DNA from: an uncultured Pelagibacteraceae bacterium
GTDB taxonomy: Bacteria; Pseudomonadota; Alphaproteobacteria; Pelagibacterales; Pelagibacteraceae
Assembly (NCBI GenBank): GCA_902628495.1
Contig: CACONH010000002.1
Location: 1-64,000, forward strand
Direction: 5' to 3'
Length of the DNA: 64,000 bases
Position 1 is the stretch's first letter. Every line of letters starts with the position of its first letter. Positions 29,670-37,880 of this stretch are shown here, piece after piece. Under the pieces are notes generated by a model. It did not search any database, was not told the DNA's origin, and saw only the letters and a program-made list of their open reading frames with translations. Made by a program: the position numbers and the translations under genes.

Positions 29670-30972
29670 AATATTTTTAAGTATTTTTTTTATTTCTGTA
29701 CTTTTATTACTTTTAGGCACTGGTGTTTGGGTTGCATTAAGCATGATTGGTGTTTCAGCAATTGCAATGACTTTGTTCACATCGAGGCCAGTAGGGGATG
29801 CAATGGCTACGACTATTTGGGGTACTTCATCTTCGTGGACTTTGACAGCTTTACCATTATTTGTATGGATGGGAGAAATATTATTTAGAACCAAATTATC
29901 AGAAAATCTTTTTGAGGGTTTATCGCCTTGGATGCAAAAACTACCTGGCGGTTTAATTCATGTAAATGTTGTTGGTTGTGCTTTATTTGCAGCTATATCG
30001 GGCTCATCAGCAGCAACTGTTGCAACTGTTGGAAAAATGTCAATTCCGGAGCTAAGAAAAAGAAATTATCCAGAAAAAATATTACTAGGTAGTTTAGCAG
30101 GCTCAGGAACACTAGGATTATTAATTCCACCCTCAATAATTTTGATTATTTATGGCGTAACTGTTCAAGAATCTATTGCAAAATTATTTGTTGCTGGAAT
30201 TATTCCCGGAATAATGATTGCGCTAATTTTTATGGGTTATGTAATTATATGGTCTTTATTTAATAAAAAAGAGATGCCATCTATCTTAATCAATTATGGT
30301 TTTGTCGAAAAAATAAAAAAATCAGGTCAATTAATACCTGTAATACTTTTGATTATTTCTGTCATTGGTTCAATTTATACAGGTATTGCTACAGCTACAG
30401 AAGCCGCATCTCTAGGAGTAGTTGGTTCATTAATTTTGTCGTATTTTCAAAACAGTTTAACTTGGAATACTTTTAAAAGCTCTCTCTTAGGTGCAACGAT
30501 TACTTCATGCATGATCTCATTTATATTAGCAGGATCTGCTTTTTTATCTTTAGCGATGGGGTTTACAGGCTTGCCTAGGAATTTAGCTTTATGGATTAAT
30601 AGTCTAGAACTTTCCCCATACATTCTAATTTTTGTTCTAATGATATTTTATATTATCTTAGGAATGTTTTTAGACGGAATATCAGCTGTAGTTTTAACTA
30701 TGGCCATTATTGAACCAATGATAAGACAAGCAGGTTTTGATATGATTTGGTTTGGGATATTTCTTGTAGTTGTTGTTGAAATGGCCCAAATTACTCCACC
30801 TGTAGGATTCAATTTATTTGTACTACAAGGAATGGCTAAAAAAGATATGGGTTTTATTGCAAAAAGTGCATTCCCATTATTCTTATTAATGATATTTGCA
30901 ACAATTATTATAGTAATTTTTCCAGAAATAGTGATGTGGTTACCAGATCAAATGATCCAAAAAATTAATTAA
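29662..30972 (+). CDS. dctM: TRAP transporter large permease DctM
   Basis: Large membrane subunit of the TRAP importer, driven by an ion gradient, with about 12 helices in 436 residues. Typical segments are GSSAATVATVGKMSIPELRK, GTLGLLIPPSIILIIYGV and EMAQITPPVGFNLFVLQGM, the last a hallmark of DctM. It overlaps dctQ by 8 bp. Its TAA stop overlaps the stop of the convergent TPR gene inside a TTAATTAA octamer (30965-30972). Confidence 0.95.
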   Translation: MTEIFLSIFFISVLLLLLGTGVWVALSMIGVSAIAMTLFTSRPVGDAMATTIWGTSSSWTLTALPLFVWMGEILFRTKLSENLFEGLSPWMQKLPGGLIHVNVVGCALFAAISGSSAATVATVGKMSIPELRKRNYPEKILLGSLAGSGTLGLLIPPSIILIIYGVTVQESIAKLFVAGIIPGIMIALIFMGYVIIWSLFNKKEMPSILINYGFVEKIKKSGQLIPVILLIISVIGSIYTGIATATEAASLGVVGSLILSYFQNSLTWNTFKSSLLGATITSCMISFILAGSAFLSLAMGFTGLPRNLALWINSLELSPYILIFVLMIFYIILGMFLDGISAVVLTMAIIEPMIRQAGFDMIWFGIFLVVVVEMAQITPPVGFNLFVLQGMAKKDMGFIAKSAFPLFLLMIFATIIIVIFPEIVMWLPDQMIQKIN

Positions 30973-31475
30973 TACTTTGATTGCTTGGTTCCTTCAATTA
31001 CTTGTTTAAGTTCATTGTACTCTTTACAATTACAACTTTCCAAAACAGCCAACCTTTTTTTTGCTTCACTCATTCTATTCGTTGCAACAAATAGTTCACC
31101 CATATATTCGTTAATACCTACATGCTTAGGGTCAATTTCTAATCCCATTGCGTAATATATTTCTGCATTTTCGTAATCTCCAATTTTTCTATGAGAAAAT
31201 CCTAAAAGATTTAAAGTATCAGGGTCACCAGGGTTTTGATAATTTGCCTCTAACAATTTTTTTATAGCTTTTTCGTAAGCTTTTTTTGCCTTATCCTCTT
31301 TATTTTTTTTCTCTAATTTTTTTGCTTTAGATATCCATTTTTCCCCTATTTCAAAATTGGTTGCTGCTTTTACACCTTTGCTAGCTGTATTTTTGCTATC
31401 ATCTCCAGCAGAGCCTGCTGCAATTACGACCGAACTTAGCGTCATAAATAAAAGAATTAGTATGATTTTTTTCAT
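30969..31475 (-). CDS. Periplasmic TPR-repeat protein
   Basis: A 168-residue protein with a signal peptide (MKKIILILLFMTLSSVVIAA), a Lys-rich helical stretch (about 45-75) and two to three tetratricopeptide repeats, best seen in PDTLNLLGFSHRKIGDYENA followed by the AEIYYAMGLEIDPKHVG helix pair. TPR proteins are scaffolds for protein contacts; no enzyme motif is present. It starts 1 bp after pxpA ends on the same strand, so the two may be co-transcribed, but a functional link is unclear. Confidence 0.82.
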   Translation of the reverse strand: MKKIILILLFMTLSSVVIAAGSAGDDSKNTASKGVKAATNFEIGEKWISKAKKLEKKNKEDKAKKAYEKAIKKLLEANYQNPGDPDTLNLLGFSHRKIGDYENAEIYYAMGLEIDPKHVGINEYMGELFVATNRMSEAKKRLAVLESCNCKEYNELKQVIEGTKQSKY

Positions 31476-31476
31476 A

Positions 31477-32250
31477 TTATGTAAATTTTTTTAAATTATT
31501 TAATGATTTAAGGTAAATATTATTTTCTTCAAGAACTTTTTTTATTTGTTTTGCGGTTTCAAGAGACTCTTTATTATCTCCATGAATACAAACAGAGTCA
31601 ATTTCACATTTAATTTTCTTTCCAGAGAAACAACTAATTGACTGTGTCTCAACCATCTTAAGAACATGTTGCTTGCACTTTTCTGGATCAGTTATTACTG
31701 CATTAGGTTTACTTCTTGAGACAAGATTACCATCATCCTCGTAATTTCTATCTGCAAATATTTCACATGCTATTTTCATATCAAACATTCTAGCGGCTTC
31801 TTCCATCTTTGACCCAGTTGGTACCAAATAAATTAAATCTTTGTCAATCTCGTAGATTGTTTTTGCTAAAATTTTTGATAGATTTAAATCTTCACAAGCC
31901 ATATTATTTAATGCACCATGTGGCTTAATATGAGTTATCTTTGTTTTAAGTTTGATAGCAATATTTTCTAATATTTTATATTGATCAATTATCAATTTTT
32001 TGATTTCATTTTCAGGTAAGTTGTGTCTTTTTCTTCCAAAGTTTTGTGGATCTTTAAATGAAGGATGTGCACCAATACTTACGTTATTCTTTTTTGAAAT
32101 CTCAATTGTATCTGTCATGGTTTTCTCATCTCCAGCATGAAAACCACAAGCTATATTTGCTGAGTTAACAATTTTAAGTAAATCTGGATCATACTTTGTA
32201 GAATGAAATTCAGATTTCTCACCTAAATCGCAATTAATATTAATTTCCAT
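31477..32250 (-). CDS. pxpA: 5-oxoprolinase subunit A (LamB/YcsF family)
   Basis: Subunit of the ATP-dependent PxpABC enzyme that hydrolyses 5-oxoproline to glutamate. The N-terminal MEININCDLGEKSEF matches the family start, so ATG at 32250 is preferred over two upstream ATGs at 32259 and 32274. Other motifs: NIACGFHAGDEKTM, SIGAHPSFKD and HIKPHGALNNMA, followed by DRNYEDDGNLVSRS. Length 257 is normal. It is divergent from pxpB and pxpC, whereas many genomes place the three in one operon; the starts are only 27 bp apart. Confidence 0.92.
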   Translation of the reverse strand: MEININCDLGEKSEFHSTKYDPDLLKIVNSANIACGFHAGDEKTMTDTIEISKKNNVSIGAHPSFKDPQNFGRKRHNLPENEIKKLIIDQYKILENIAIKLKTKITHIKPHGALNNMACEDLNLSKILAKTIYEIDKDLIYLVPTGSKMEEAARMFDMKIACEIFADRNYEDDGNLVSRSKPNAVITDPEKCKQHVLKMVETQSISCFSGKKIKCEIDSVCIHGDNKESLETAKQIKKVLEENNIYLKSLNNLKKFT

Positions 32251-32266
32251 AAAATTTTCCATGAAG

Positions 32267-32278
32267 TATAACATTATA
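32267..32278. promoter_or_regulatory. Putative bidirectional -10 element, pxpA / pxpB
   Basis: TATAACATTATA at 32267-32278 consists of inverted arms TATAA and TTATA around CA. Read forward, TATAAC would start transcription at about the pxpB ATG (32278), giving a leaderless mRNA. Read in reverse, TATAAT (32278-32273) would give pxpA a leader of about 15 nt. The whole space between starts is 27 bp. No clear -35 elements. Confidence 0.4.
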
Positions 32279-32955
32279 TGATTAAAAATATAGTCAATCT
32301 TGGTGACGCAGCAATTTATTGTGATTTCGGAAATGAGGTTGATAAAGAAACAAATTTAAAAGTAATTAAATATTTTAAAAATATAAAAGACAAAAACTTA
32401 AAAGGAGTTACCAACCTATCTCCTTCGTACAATAAATTAATTATTACATTTGATTTAAACGAAACATCTTTTGATAAATTAAGTCTCGATCTTTCAAATT
32501 TAGATATAGAAAATGAAATAGAGAATAAATGTCAAAAAATTAATATTCCTCTTTGTTTTGATGATGAATATTCATTAGATATTCCTAGACTTGAAAAAAA
32601 ACTCTCAAAATCAAAAAATGAATTAATAAAAATTTTTTTAAGCAAAACTTATTTTTGTTATATGACTGGCTTTATTGCAGGAATGCCATTTTTAGGTGAT
32701 TTAAATAAATCAATTATGTTAGATAGATTAGAAACTCCTAGAGTGAAGGTACCCAAAGGTTCTGTTGGATTGACTGAACAATTTTGCAACATATATACTT
32801 TCGAGAGTCCTGGGGGATGGAACATTATTGGGAATACACCAATTAAAATTTTTAATTCTTTAAGTTTAAGCAAACCAAATTTAATTAATCCTGGTGACGA
32901 AGTATCATTTTATGAGATAAATAAAAAAGAATATCTAAAAGTTTACAATGAATGA
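32278..32955 (+). CDS. pxpB: 5-oxoprolinase subunit B (KipI-like)
   Basis: Forms the carboxyltransferase-like part of 5-oxoprolinase with PxpC. Recognisable stretches are NLGDAAIYCDFGNEVD near the N-terminus, LSPSYNKLIITFD, and the long motif FIAGMPFLGDLNKSI with RLETPRVKVPKGSVG, which are characteristic of the KipI/AHS1 family. Length 225 is normal. No Shine-Dalgarno sequence precedes the ATG; see the symmetric -10 just upstream. It overlaps pxpC by 8 bp. Confidence 0.92.
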   Translation: MIKNIVNLGDAAIYCDFGNEVDKETNLKVIKYFKNIKDKNLKGVTNLSPSYNKLIITFDLNETSFDKLSLDLSNLDIENEIENKCQKINIPLCFDDEYSLDIPRLEKKLSKSKNELIKIFLSKTYFCYMTGFIAGMPFLGDLNKSIMLDRLETPRVKVPKGSVGLTEQFCNIYTFESPGGWNIIGNTPIKIFNSLSLSKPNLINPGDEVSFYEINKKEYLKVYNE

Positions 32956-33892
32956 ATATTTTGAAGTAATTAGGGGTGGAATAAACTCTACTTTTCAAGA
33001 CGAGGGTAGAAAAAATTTTTCTCATATTGGATTACCTTTTAGTGGGGTCATGGACAAAAGGAACTTTGTAATTGCTAATACAATTATAAATAATCAAAAA
33101 GAGGATCCAGTTTTAGAATTTGCTTATCAAGGACCATCCTTAAAATATTTTGGCAATAAAAGATTTATTGTAATTACTGGTGACGTAAATTTCAAAATTA
33201 CTAAAAATAATAAAAAAGAAATACTGGGAAACTGCTACAAAACAATTGAAATTGATAATGGCGATATTATTGATATTATTTCAACAAATAAATCAGTTTA
33301 TGGTTATTTCACAGTTAATGGTGGCTTTAAAATTAACAGAGTTTGGGGAAGTTATTCTACCACAGTTAGAGCAGGGGTTGGGCCTAACAAAGGAAATAAA
33401 TTATTAAATGGTCAAAATATTAAACTAAATAAATCTAATGTTATACAAAGCAGATCTTTAAATTTTGTTAATTCTAAAATAGAATTTATTAGGGTAATTA
33501 AAGGAACTAATTTTCAATTTTTTTCAGATCAGTCAAAAAGAGACTTTTTTTCTAAAGTATTTGTAGTTACAAAACTTACTGATAGAATGGGAATGAGACT
33601 TGAGGGAGTTAAACTTAAAAATTTAAAAAAAACTAATATTAAGTCTGAAGGATTAGTAAAAGGAACTATACAAGTACCTGCTGACGGGAATCCTATAATT
33701 TTATTATCTGATCATGGTACCATTGGAGGATATCCTAAATTTGGTGTTGTGATAAGTGCTGACTACGATAAACTTATTCAATTACCACCAGGATCTAAAA
33801 TAAAATTTAAAGAAATACTGTTAAAGGATGCTGAAAATCTTTATAAAATATATAATATGGAAACTAATAATATCTTAAATAAGATTAAATGA
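32948..33892 (+). CDS. pxpC: 5-oxoprolinase subunit C (KipA-like)
   Basis: Biotin-independent carboxyltransferase-like AHS2-family protein that completes PxpABC. Motifs: EVIRGGINSTFQDEGR, HIGLPFSGVMDK and, late, KGTIQVPADGNPIILLSDHG followed by GGYPKFGVV, all typical. Length 314 is normal. It overlaps pxpB by 8 bp and panB by 4 bp (ATGA), so pxpB, pxpC and panB should be made from one message. Confidence 0.92.
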   Translation: MNEYFEVIRGGINSTFQDEGRKNFSHIGLPFSGVMDKRNFVIANTIINNQKEDPVLEFAYQGPSLKYFGNKRFIVITGDVNFKITKNNKKEILGNCYKTIEIDNGDIIDIISTNKSVYGYFTVNGGFKINRVWGSYSTTVRAGVGPNKGNKLLNGQNIKLNKSNVIQSRSLNFVNSKIEFIRVIKGTNFQFFSDQSKRDFFSKVFVVTKLTDRMGMRLEGVKLKNLKKTNIKSEGLVKGTIQVPADGNPIILLSDHGTIGGYPKFGVVISADYDKLIQLPPGSKIKFKEILLKDAENLYKIYNMETNNILNKIK

Positions 33893-34665
33893 ACAAGAAA
33901 ATTAAAAATATTCTATCAAAAAAAGATAAATCTAAAATAATTTGTTTAACATCATATTCAAAAAATATCTCAGAAATATTGGACAATTTAGTCGACATAA
34001 TCCTCGTTGGAGATTCTTTAGGTTCAGTTTTATATTCATATAATACAACAAAAAAAGTTAAGCTTGATACGATGATTGAACATTCAAAAAGTGTGAGACA
34101 AGGTGTTAAGCAAAGTTTGATGGTTGTGGATATGCCATATAACACTTATAGAAATAAAGTTGAAGCGCTAAAAAATGCAAAGAAAATAATTAAGTATTCA
34201 AAAGCAGATGCAATTAAATTAGAGGGAGGAAAAAAAATAGTAAAAATCATTGATTATCTCAGAAAAAATAAAATAAATGTTATGGGGCATTTAGGTATTT
34301 TACCTCAAAGTCATAAAGGTAAATTTAGGTATAAGGGAAAAACTATTTCTGAGAGAAAAAACTTGATTAATGACGCACTATTACTTCAAAAAAACGGTGT
34401 ATTTTCAATTGTGCTTGAGTGTATTGAAACAAATTTAGCAAAAAGAATTACTAAACAATTAAAAATCCCTACCATTGGAATTGGCTCCTCTGTTAATTGT
34501 GATGGTCAAGTTTTAGTTACTGATGATTTAATAGGTTTAAATTTAACATCAATTAAATTCGTGAAAAGTTTTAGCAATATTAGAAAACATATTAAGTCAG
34601 CTGTAAAAAAATTTATCAAAGAGGTAAAAAACAAAAAGTATCCCTCGAGCAAATTTAGCTATTAA
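33889..34665 (+). CDS. panB: 3-methyl-2-oxobutanoate hydroxymethyltransferase
   Basis: First committed step of pantothenate synthesis: hydroxymethyl transfer from methylenetetrahydrofolate to 3-methyl-2-oxobutanoate. The Mg ligands and catalytic acids are kept: Asp in VGDSLGSVLYS, Asp in MVVDMPYNTYR, Glu in AIKLEGG and Glu in IVLECIE; the NVMGHLGILPQ motif is also present. Length 258 is normal. Its placement behind pxpC with a 4-bp overlap and without panC or panD nearby is odd. Its substrate comes from the ilv pathway encoded upstream in the window. Rapid divergence in several conserved positions leaves room for an altered role. Confidence 0.88.
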   Translation: MNKKIKNILSKKDKSKIICLTSYSKNISEILDNLVDIILVGDSLGSVLYSYNTTKKVKLDTMIEHSKSVRQGVKQSLMVVDMPYNTYRNKVEALKNAKKIIKYSKADAIKLEGGKKIVKIIDYLRKNKINVMGHLGILPQSHKGKFRYKGKTISERKNLINDALLLQKNGVFSIVLECIETNLAKRITKQLKIPTIGIGSSVNCDGQVLVTDDLIGLNLTSIKFVKSFSNIRKHIKSAVKKFIKEVKNKKYPSSKFSY

Positions 34666-34668
34666 TAT

Positions 34669-35883
34669 TTATCTTATTTTTTTACTTTTTAATTTCCCTT
34701 TTTTTAAGTCAACTTCTACAAATGATCCAAACGTGTCACCAAATTTATCAAATTCTACACCTGTCGCACCCTCATAATTAATTAATTTACCTTCTTTAAT
34801 AAGGTTTATAGCTTTATTTATTTCGCCAGGATAAATTTTAATTCCAGGTTTATTAGATATAAGATAAATAATTTCATTTATAGATTTTATCTCTGAATAA
34901 ATTTTTGCAAAATTTGATAATATTATAACTGCTGCAGCATCATAAGACTCACTAGTATATGGACTAAATGGATCTATTCCTGATTTTTGAGCAAGATTTA
35001 TAAATTTTTCTGAGCCTAAATTTGAGAGCCCTAAAACGTATCCGAATGATTTTTTTAAATTTTTTTCTTTAAAATTGTTTATTATTTTCTCATTTATCAT
35101 ATTTTCTGAAAGGATAAAGACATTAAACATTCCTGTATCTAACATAGATTTAATAACTTGATCGCCCCCTAGATCTGTATCACTTATTATAGCTAAAGCA
35201 TCTCCTCCTGCAGCACCTAAAGTAGATATGTGTTTTGAGTAGTCATTGGTATTTTTGTTATGTGATAACATAGTTGATGTTTTTATATTGTTTTCATCTA
35301 GCGCATTTTTATAAGCCATTGCAAACCTTTTATAGTCTTCATCATTACTGTAAGAGATAGCTAATTTTTTTATTCCACGGTCATTTGTAATATCGGCTAA
35401 TATTTGACTTCCTCTTATTTTAGACGGCGTTGTTCTAAATAAATAACCGTTATCTTTTAAATTTGTTAATTCATTAGAATTATCAGCTGGTGTTATTGTT
35501 AATATTTCTTTCGGAATTGAAATTTTATTTGCAATTTCTTTAGTAATATTTGGACAGGCAGCACCAATAATGGCGCTAACACCGTCGCTAACAAGTTTTT
35601 TGGCAGCATTTTTTGCTAAATTCATATTATTGCAAGCTGTATCAGCTCTTAATATTTTAAAAGTTAATTCGTTATTTTTTATCTCATTAAAGGCTAATTC
35701 AGCTGACTCAGCCATCGATGGTGTTAAGCTTTCAACTGCGCCCGTGAAACCTAATAAAATTCCTACTTTGATTTCTTTTTTTTTCTCAGCAAAACAATTT
35801 GGCACAAATAACAGTATATAAATAAATAAGTAAATAAAAAATTTGCTAAAAGTGGTATTAATTTTGTCTATTAACATAGTCAT
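34669..35883 (-). CDS. LivK-type ABC transporter substrate-binding protein
   Basis: Type I periplasmic binding protein of the branched-chain amino acid/amide/urea group. A signal peptide covers about residues 14-32 (FFIYLFIYILLFVPNCFA). The mature part begins KEIKVGILLGFTGAVESL and contains VSDGVSAIIGAACP and YTSESYDAAAVIILS, as in LivK relatives. Length 404 is normal. No cognate permease or ATPase genes (livHMGF) lie nearby, so it is an orphan receptor within this window. The start could also be the ATG at 35877. It is divergent from the EutA-like gene across 38 bp. Confidence 0.88.
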   Translation of the reverse strand: MTMLIDKINTTFSKFFIYLFIYILLFVPNCFAEKKKEIKVGILLGFTGAVESLTPSMAESAELAFNEIKNNELTFKILRADTACNNMNLAKNAAKKLVSDGVSAIIGAACPNITKEIANKISIPKEILTITPADNSNELTNLKDNGYLFRTTPSKIRGSQILADITNDRGIKKLAISYSNDEDYKRFAMAYKNALDENNIKTSTMLSHNKNTNDYSKHISTLGAAGGDALAIISDTDLGGDQVIKSMLDTGMFNVFILSENMINEKIINNFKEKNLKKSFGYVLGLSNLGSEKFINLAQKSGIDPFSPYTSESYDAAAVIILSNFAKIYSEIKSINEIIYLISNKPGIKIYPGEINKAINLIKEGKLINYEGATGVEFDKFGDTFGSFVEVDLKKGKLKSKKIR

Positions 35884-35900
35884 AAAATTGGTATCTTTAA

Positions 35901-35913
35901 ATTATAATATAAC
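35901..35913. promoter_or_regulatory. Putative bidirectional -10 element, livK-type / eutA-like
   Basis: ATTATAAT at 35901-35908 is a perfect palindrome and gives a consensus TATAAT on each strand (plus 35903-35908; minus 35906-35901). A second forward TATAAC overlaps at 35908-35913. Start sites expected from these would leave the eutA-like ATG (35922) with 0-7 nt of leader and the livK-type ATG (35883) with about 12 nt. Confidence 0.4.
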
Positions 35914-35921
35914 TTATTAAT

Positions 35922-36662
35922 ATGGATTCAAAAAAAATTAAACCCAAATTTATAAAAAAAACAAATCCAAGAGTAGGGCTAATTGTATTAGCAACAGATG
36001 TGATGATCGAAAAAGATTTTTTAAAAGTTTTTAGTGGTATATCCGCTGATCTATTTGTTAATAGAATAACTAATTACAATCCTGTCACTGCTGAAAATCT
36101 TAAAAAGATGACAAATAATATTACATCTGTTACTGATAATATTCTTCCTGGAGAGAAAATTGATTGTGTTGTTTATGGCTGCACATCAGGAACAATAGTT
36201 TCGGGCTATGATAGTATTAAAAAAAAGATTAATATTGCAAAACCAGATGCATTGGTAACTGCTCCAAGTACAGCAGCATTAAATGCTTTAAAGAAAAAAA
36301 ATATTAAAAAGATTTCAATAGTGACCCCTTATATAAAAAGCGTAAATGATGATGTTGTTAATTTTTTTAAGAATAATGATTTTAAAATTTCCTCAAATAC
36401 CTATTTCAATATTGAATCTGATGTTGATATTGGAAAAGTAGATCAGGATCAATTGTTTGAAATTTTATCTAAAATAGATCATAAAGATGCTGAGGCTTTG
36501 TTTGTATCTTGCACTTCATTACCAGTATTAAATATAATTGAAAAATTAGAAAAAAAATTAAGTATGACTGTTTTGTCTAGTAATCAAGCATTAATTTGGG
36601 AAACTTTAGAAAATATAAACAAAAATAATTCTATTAAAGGATACGGAAGTTTATTTTCTTAA
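35922..36662 (+). CDS. EutA-like Asp/Glu racemase-superfamily protein
   Basis: Belongs to the maleate isomerase/arylmalonate decarboxylase branch of the Asp/Glu racemase superfamily. The two catalytic Cys motifs are VYGCTSGTIVSG and LFVSCTSLPVLN. The stretches NPRVGLIVLATD, VNRITNYNPVTAENL and LSSNQALIWETL closely resemble EutA of ectoine-utilisation clusters. The next gene is DoeA-like, which strengthens this call because eutA and doeA (eutD) are neighbours in ectoine catabolic operons. The exact reaction of EutA is not well established. It lacks a visible ribosome binding site. Confidence 0.78.
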   Translation: MDSKKIKPKFIKKTNPRVGLIVLATDVMIEKDFLKVFSGISADLFVNRITNYNPVTAENLKKMTNNITSVTDNILPGEKIDCVVYGCTSGTIVSGYDSIKKKINIAKPDALVTAPSTAALNALKKKNIKKISIVTPYIKSVNDDVVNFFKNNDFKISSNTYFNIESDVDIGKVDQDQLFEILSKIDHKDAEALFVSCTSLPVLNIIEKLEKKLSMTVLSSNQALIWETLENINKNNSIKGYGSLFS

Positions 36663-36670
36663 TATAAAAC

Positions 36671-37837
36671 ATGAGCTTTTCTAAAAATGAGTATAAAGAT
36701 CGACTAAAAAAAGTTCAATTATCAATGCAAAAAAAAGGTATTGAACTTTTAATATCCCAAGACACTGCAAATATAAATTATTTAACAGGTTATGACGCAT
36801 GGTCATTTTATTATGCTCAATGTGTAATTGTGCATATTAATTCAGATGAACCTATTTGTTTTATAAGAGCTCAAGATGCAGGTGGAGCATTTATAAAAAC
36901 ATATCTTAAAAAAGAGAATATAGTAATTTATGATGAGAAGTATATTCATACTTGGCCTTCTCACCCATACGATGCATTAGTGAATTTATTAAAAAAAAAT
37001 AAATGGGATAAACTACAAATTGGTGTAGAGATGGACGCGCATTATTTTACAGCATACTGCTATGAAAAGCTCAGACAGGGATTGCCCAACGCCAAAATAA
37101 AAGACTCAGAAAGATTAGTAAACTGGATAAGAGTAGTCAAATCGAATGCTGAGATAGATTTTATGAAAAAGGCTGCAGTTATCTCAGAAAATGCAATGAA
37201 GACAGCGATGGATATAATTAACCCAGGTGTAAGACAATGTGATGCTGTTGCTGAAATTCAAAAAACATTATTTAAAGGAACAAATGATTTTGGTGGTGAA
37301 TATGCAAGTATCGCTACTCTTTTGCCCACTGGCAAAGGAACGTCAGCATCTCATCTCACTGCGAGTGATGAAAAGTTTGTTAAGGGAGAAGCCACTGTTG
37401 TAGAATTATCTGGCACTTATAAGAGATATCATGCTCCAATGGCAAGAACTGTAAATCTGGGTAAACCAGAACAAAAAAAAATTGACGCTATGAATGCTAC
37501 AAATGAGGCTTTAGAAGCTGGGATAGAAGCAAGTAAACCTGGAAATACTGCAAATGATGTTGCTGAAAAATTTTGGGCAATATTAGATAAATACAAAATT
37601 AAAAAAGAATCTAGAACTGGTTATTCAATCGGAATAGGCTATCCACCAGATTGGGGAGAACATACTCTTAATATTTCTAAAGGTGATATGACAATTTTAA
37701 AACCAAATGTTTGTTATCATATGATAGCTGTGATGCAATTTGGTGAATGGGGAGTTGAAGCATCTGAGTCTATAAGGATTACAGAAGAGGGAAACGAGTT
37801 ATTATGCAACTTTTCAAGAGATTTACACGTAAAATAA
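36671..37837 (+). CDS. Ectoine-hydrolase-like (DoeA) M24-family protein
   Basis: Pita-bread fold protein of the M24/creatinase family, 388 residues. The N-terminal half has TANINYLTGYDAWSFYYAQC and IGVEMDAHYFTA, and the C-terminal half has GTSASHLTASDEKFVKGEA followed by VVELSGTYKRYHAPMARTV. In these, several metal ligands of true aminopeptidases are replaced, as in DoeA and creatinase relatives. DoeA opens the ectoine ring to N-acetyl-diaminobutyrate. It follows the EutA-like gene by 8 bp. A generic Xaa-Pro peptidase or creatinase is the alternative. No doeB-type AstE gene is seen nearby. Confidence 0.75.
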   Translation: MSFSKNEYKDRLKKVQLSMQKKGIELLISQDTANINYLTGYDAWSFYYAQCVIVHINSDEPICFIRAQDAGGAFIKTYLKKENIVIYDEKYIHTWPSHPYDALVNLLKKNKWDKLQIGVEMDAHYFTAYCYEKLRQGLPNAKIKDSERLVNWIRVVKSNAEIDFMKKAAVISENAMKTAMDIINPGVRQCDAVAEIQKTLFKGTNDFGGEYASIATLLPTGKGTSASHLTASDEKFVKGEATVVELSGTYKRYHAPMARTVNLGKPEQKKIDAMNATNEALEAGIEASKPGNTANDVAEKFWAILDKYKIKKESRTGYSIGIGYPPDWGEHTLNISKGDMTILKPNVCYHMIAVMQFGEWGVEASESIRITEEGNELLCNFSRDLHVK

Positions 37838-37880
37838 AAAACTTGAAATATTAGCCTACAAATGTTTTAAACCTTACCCA

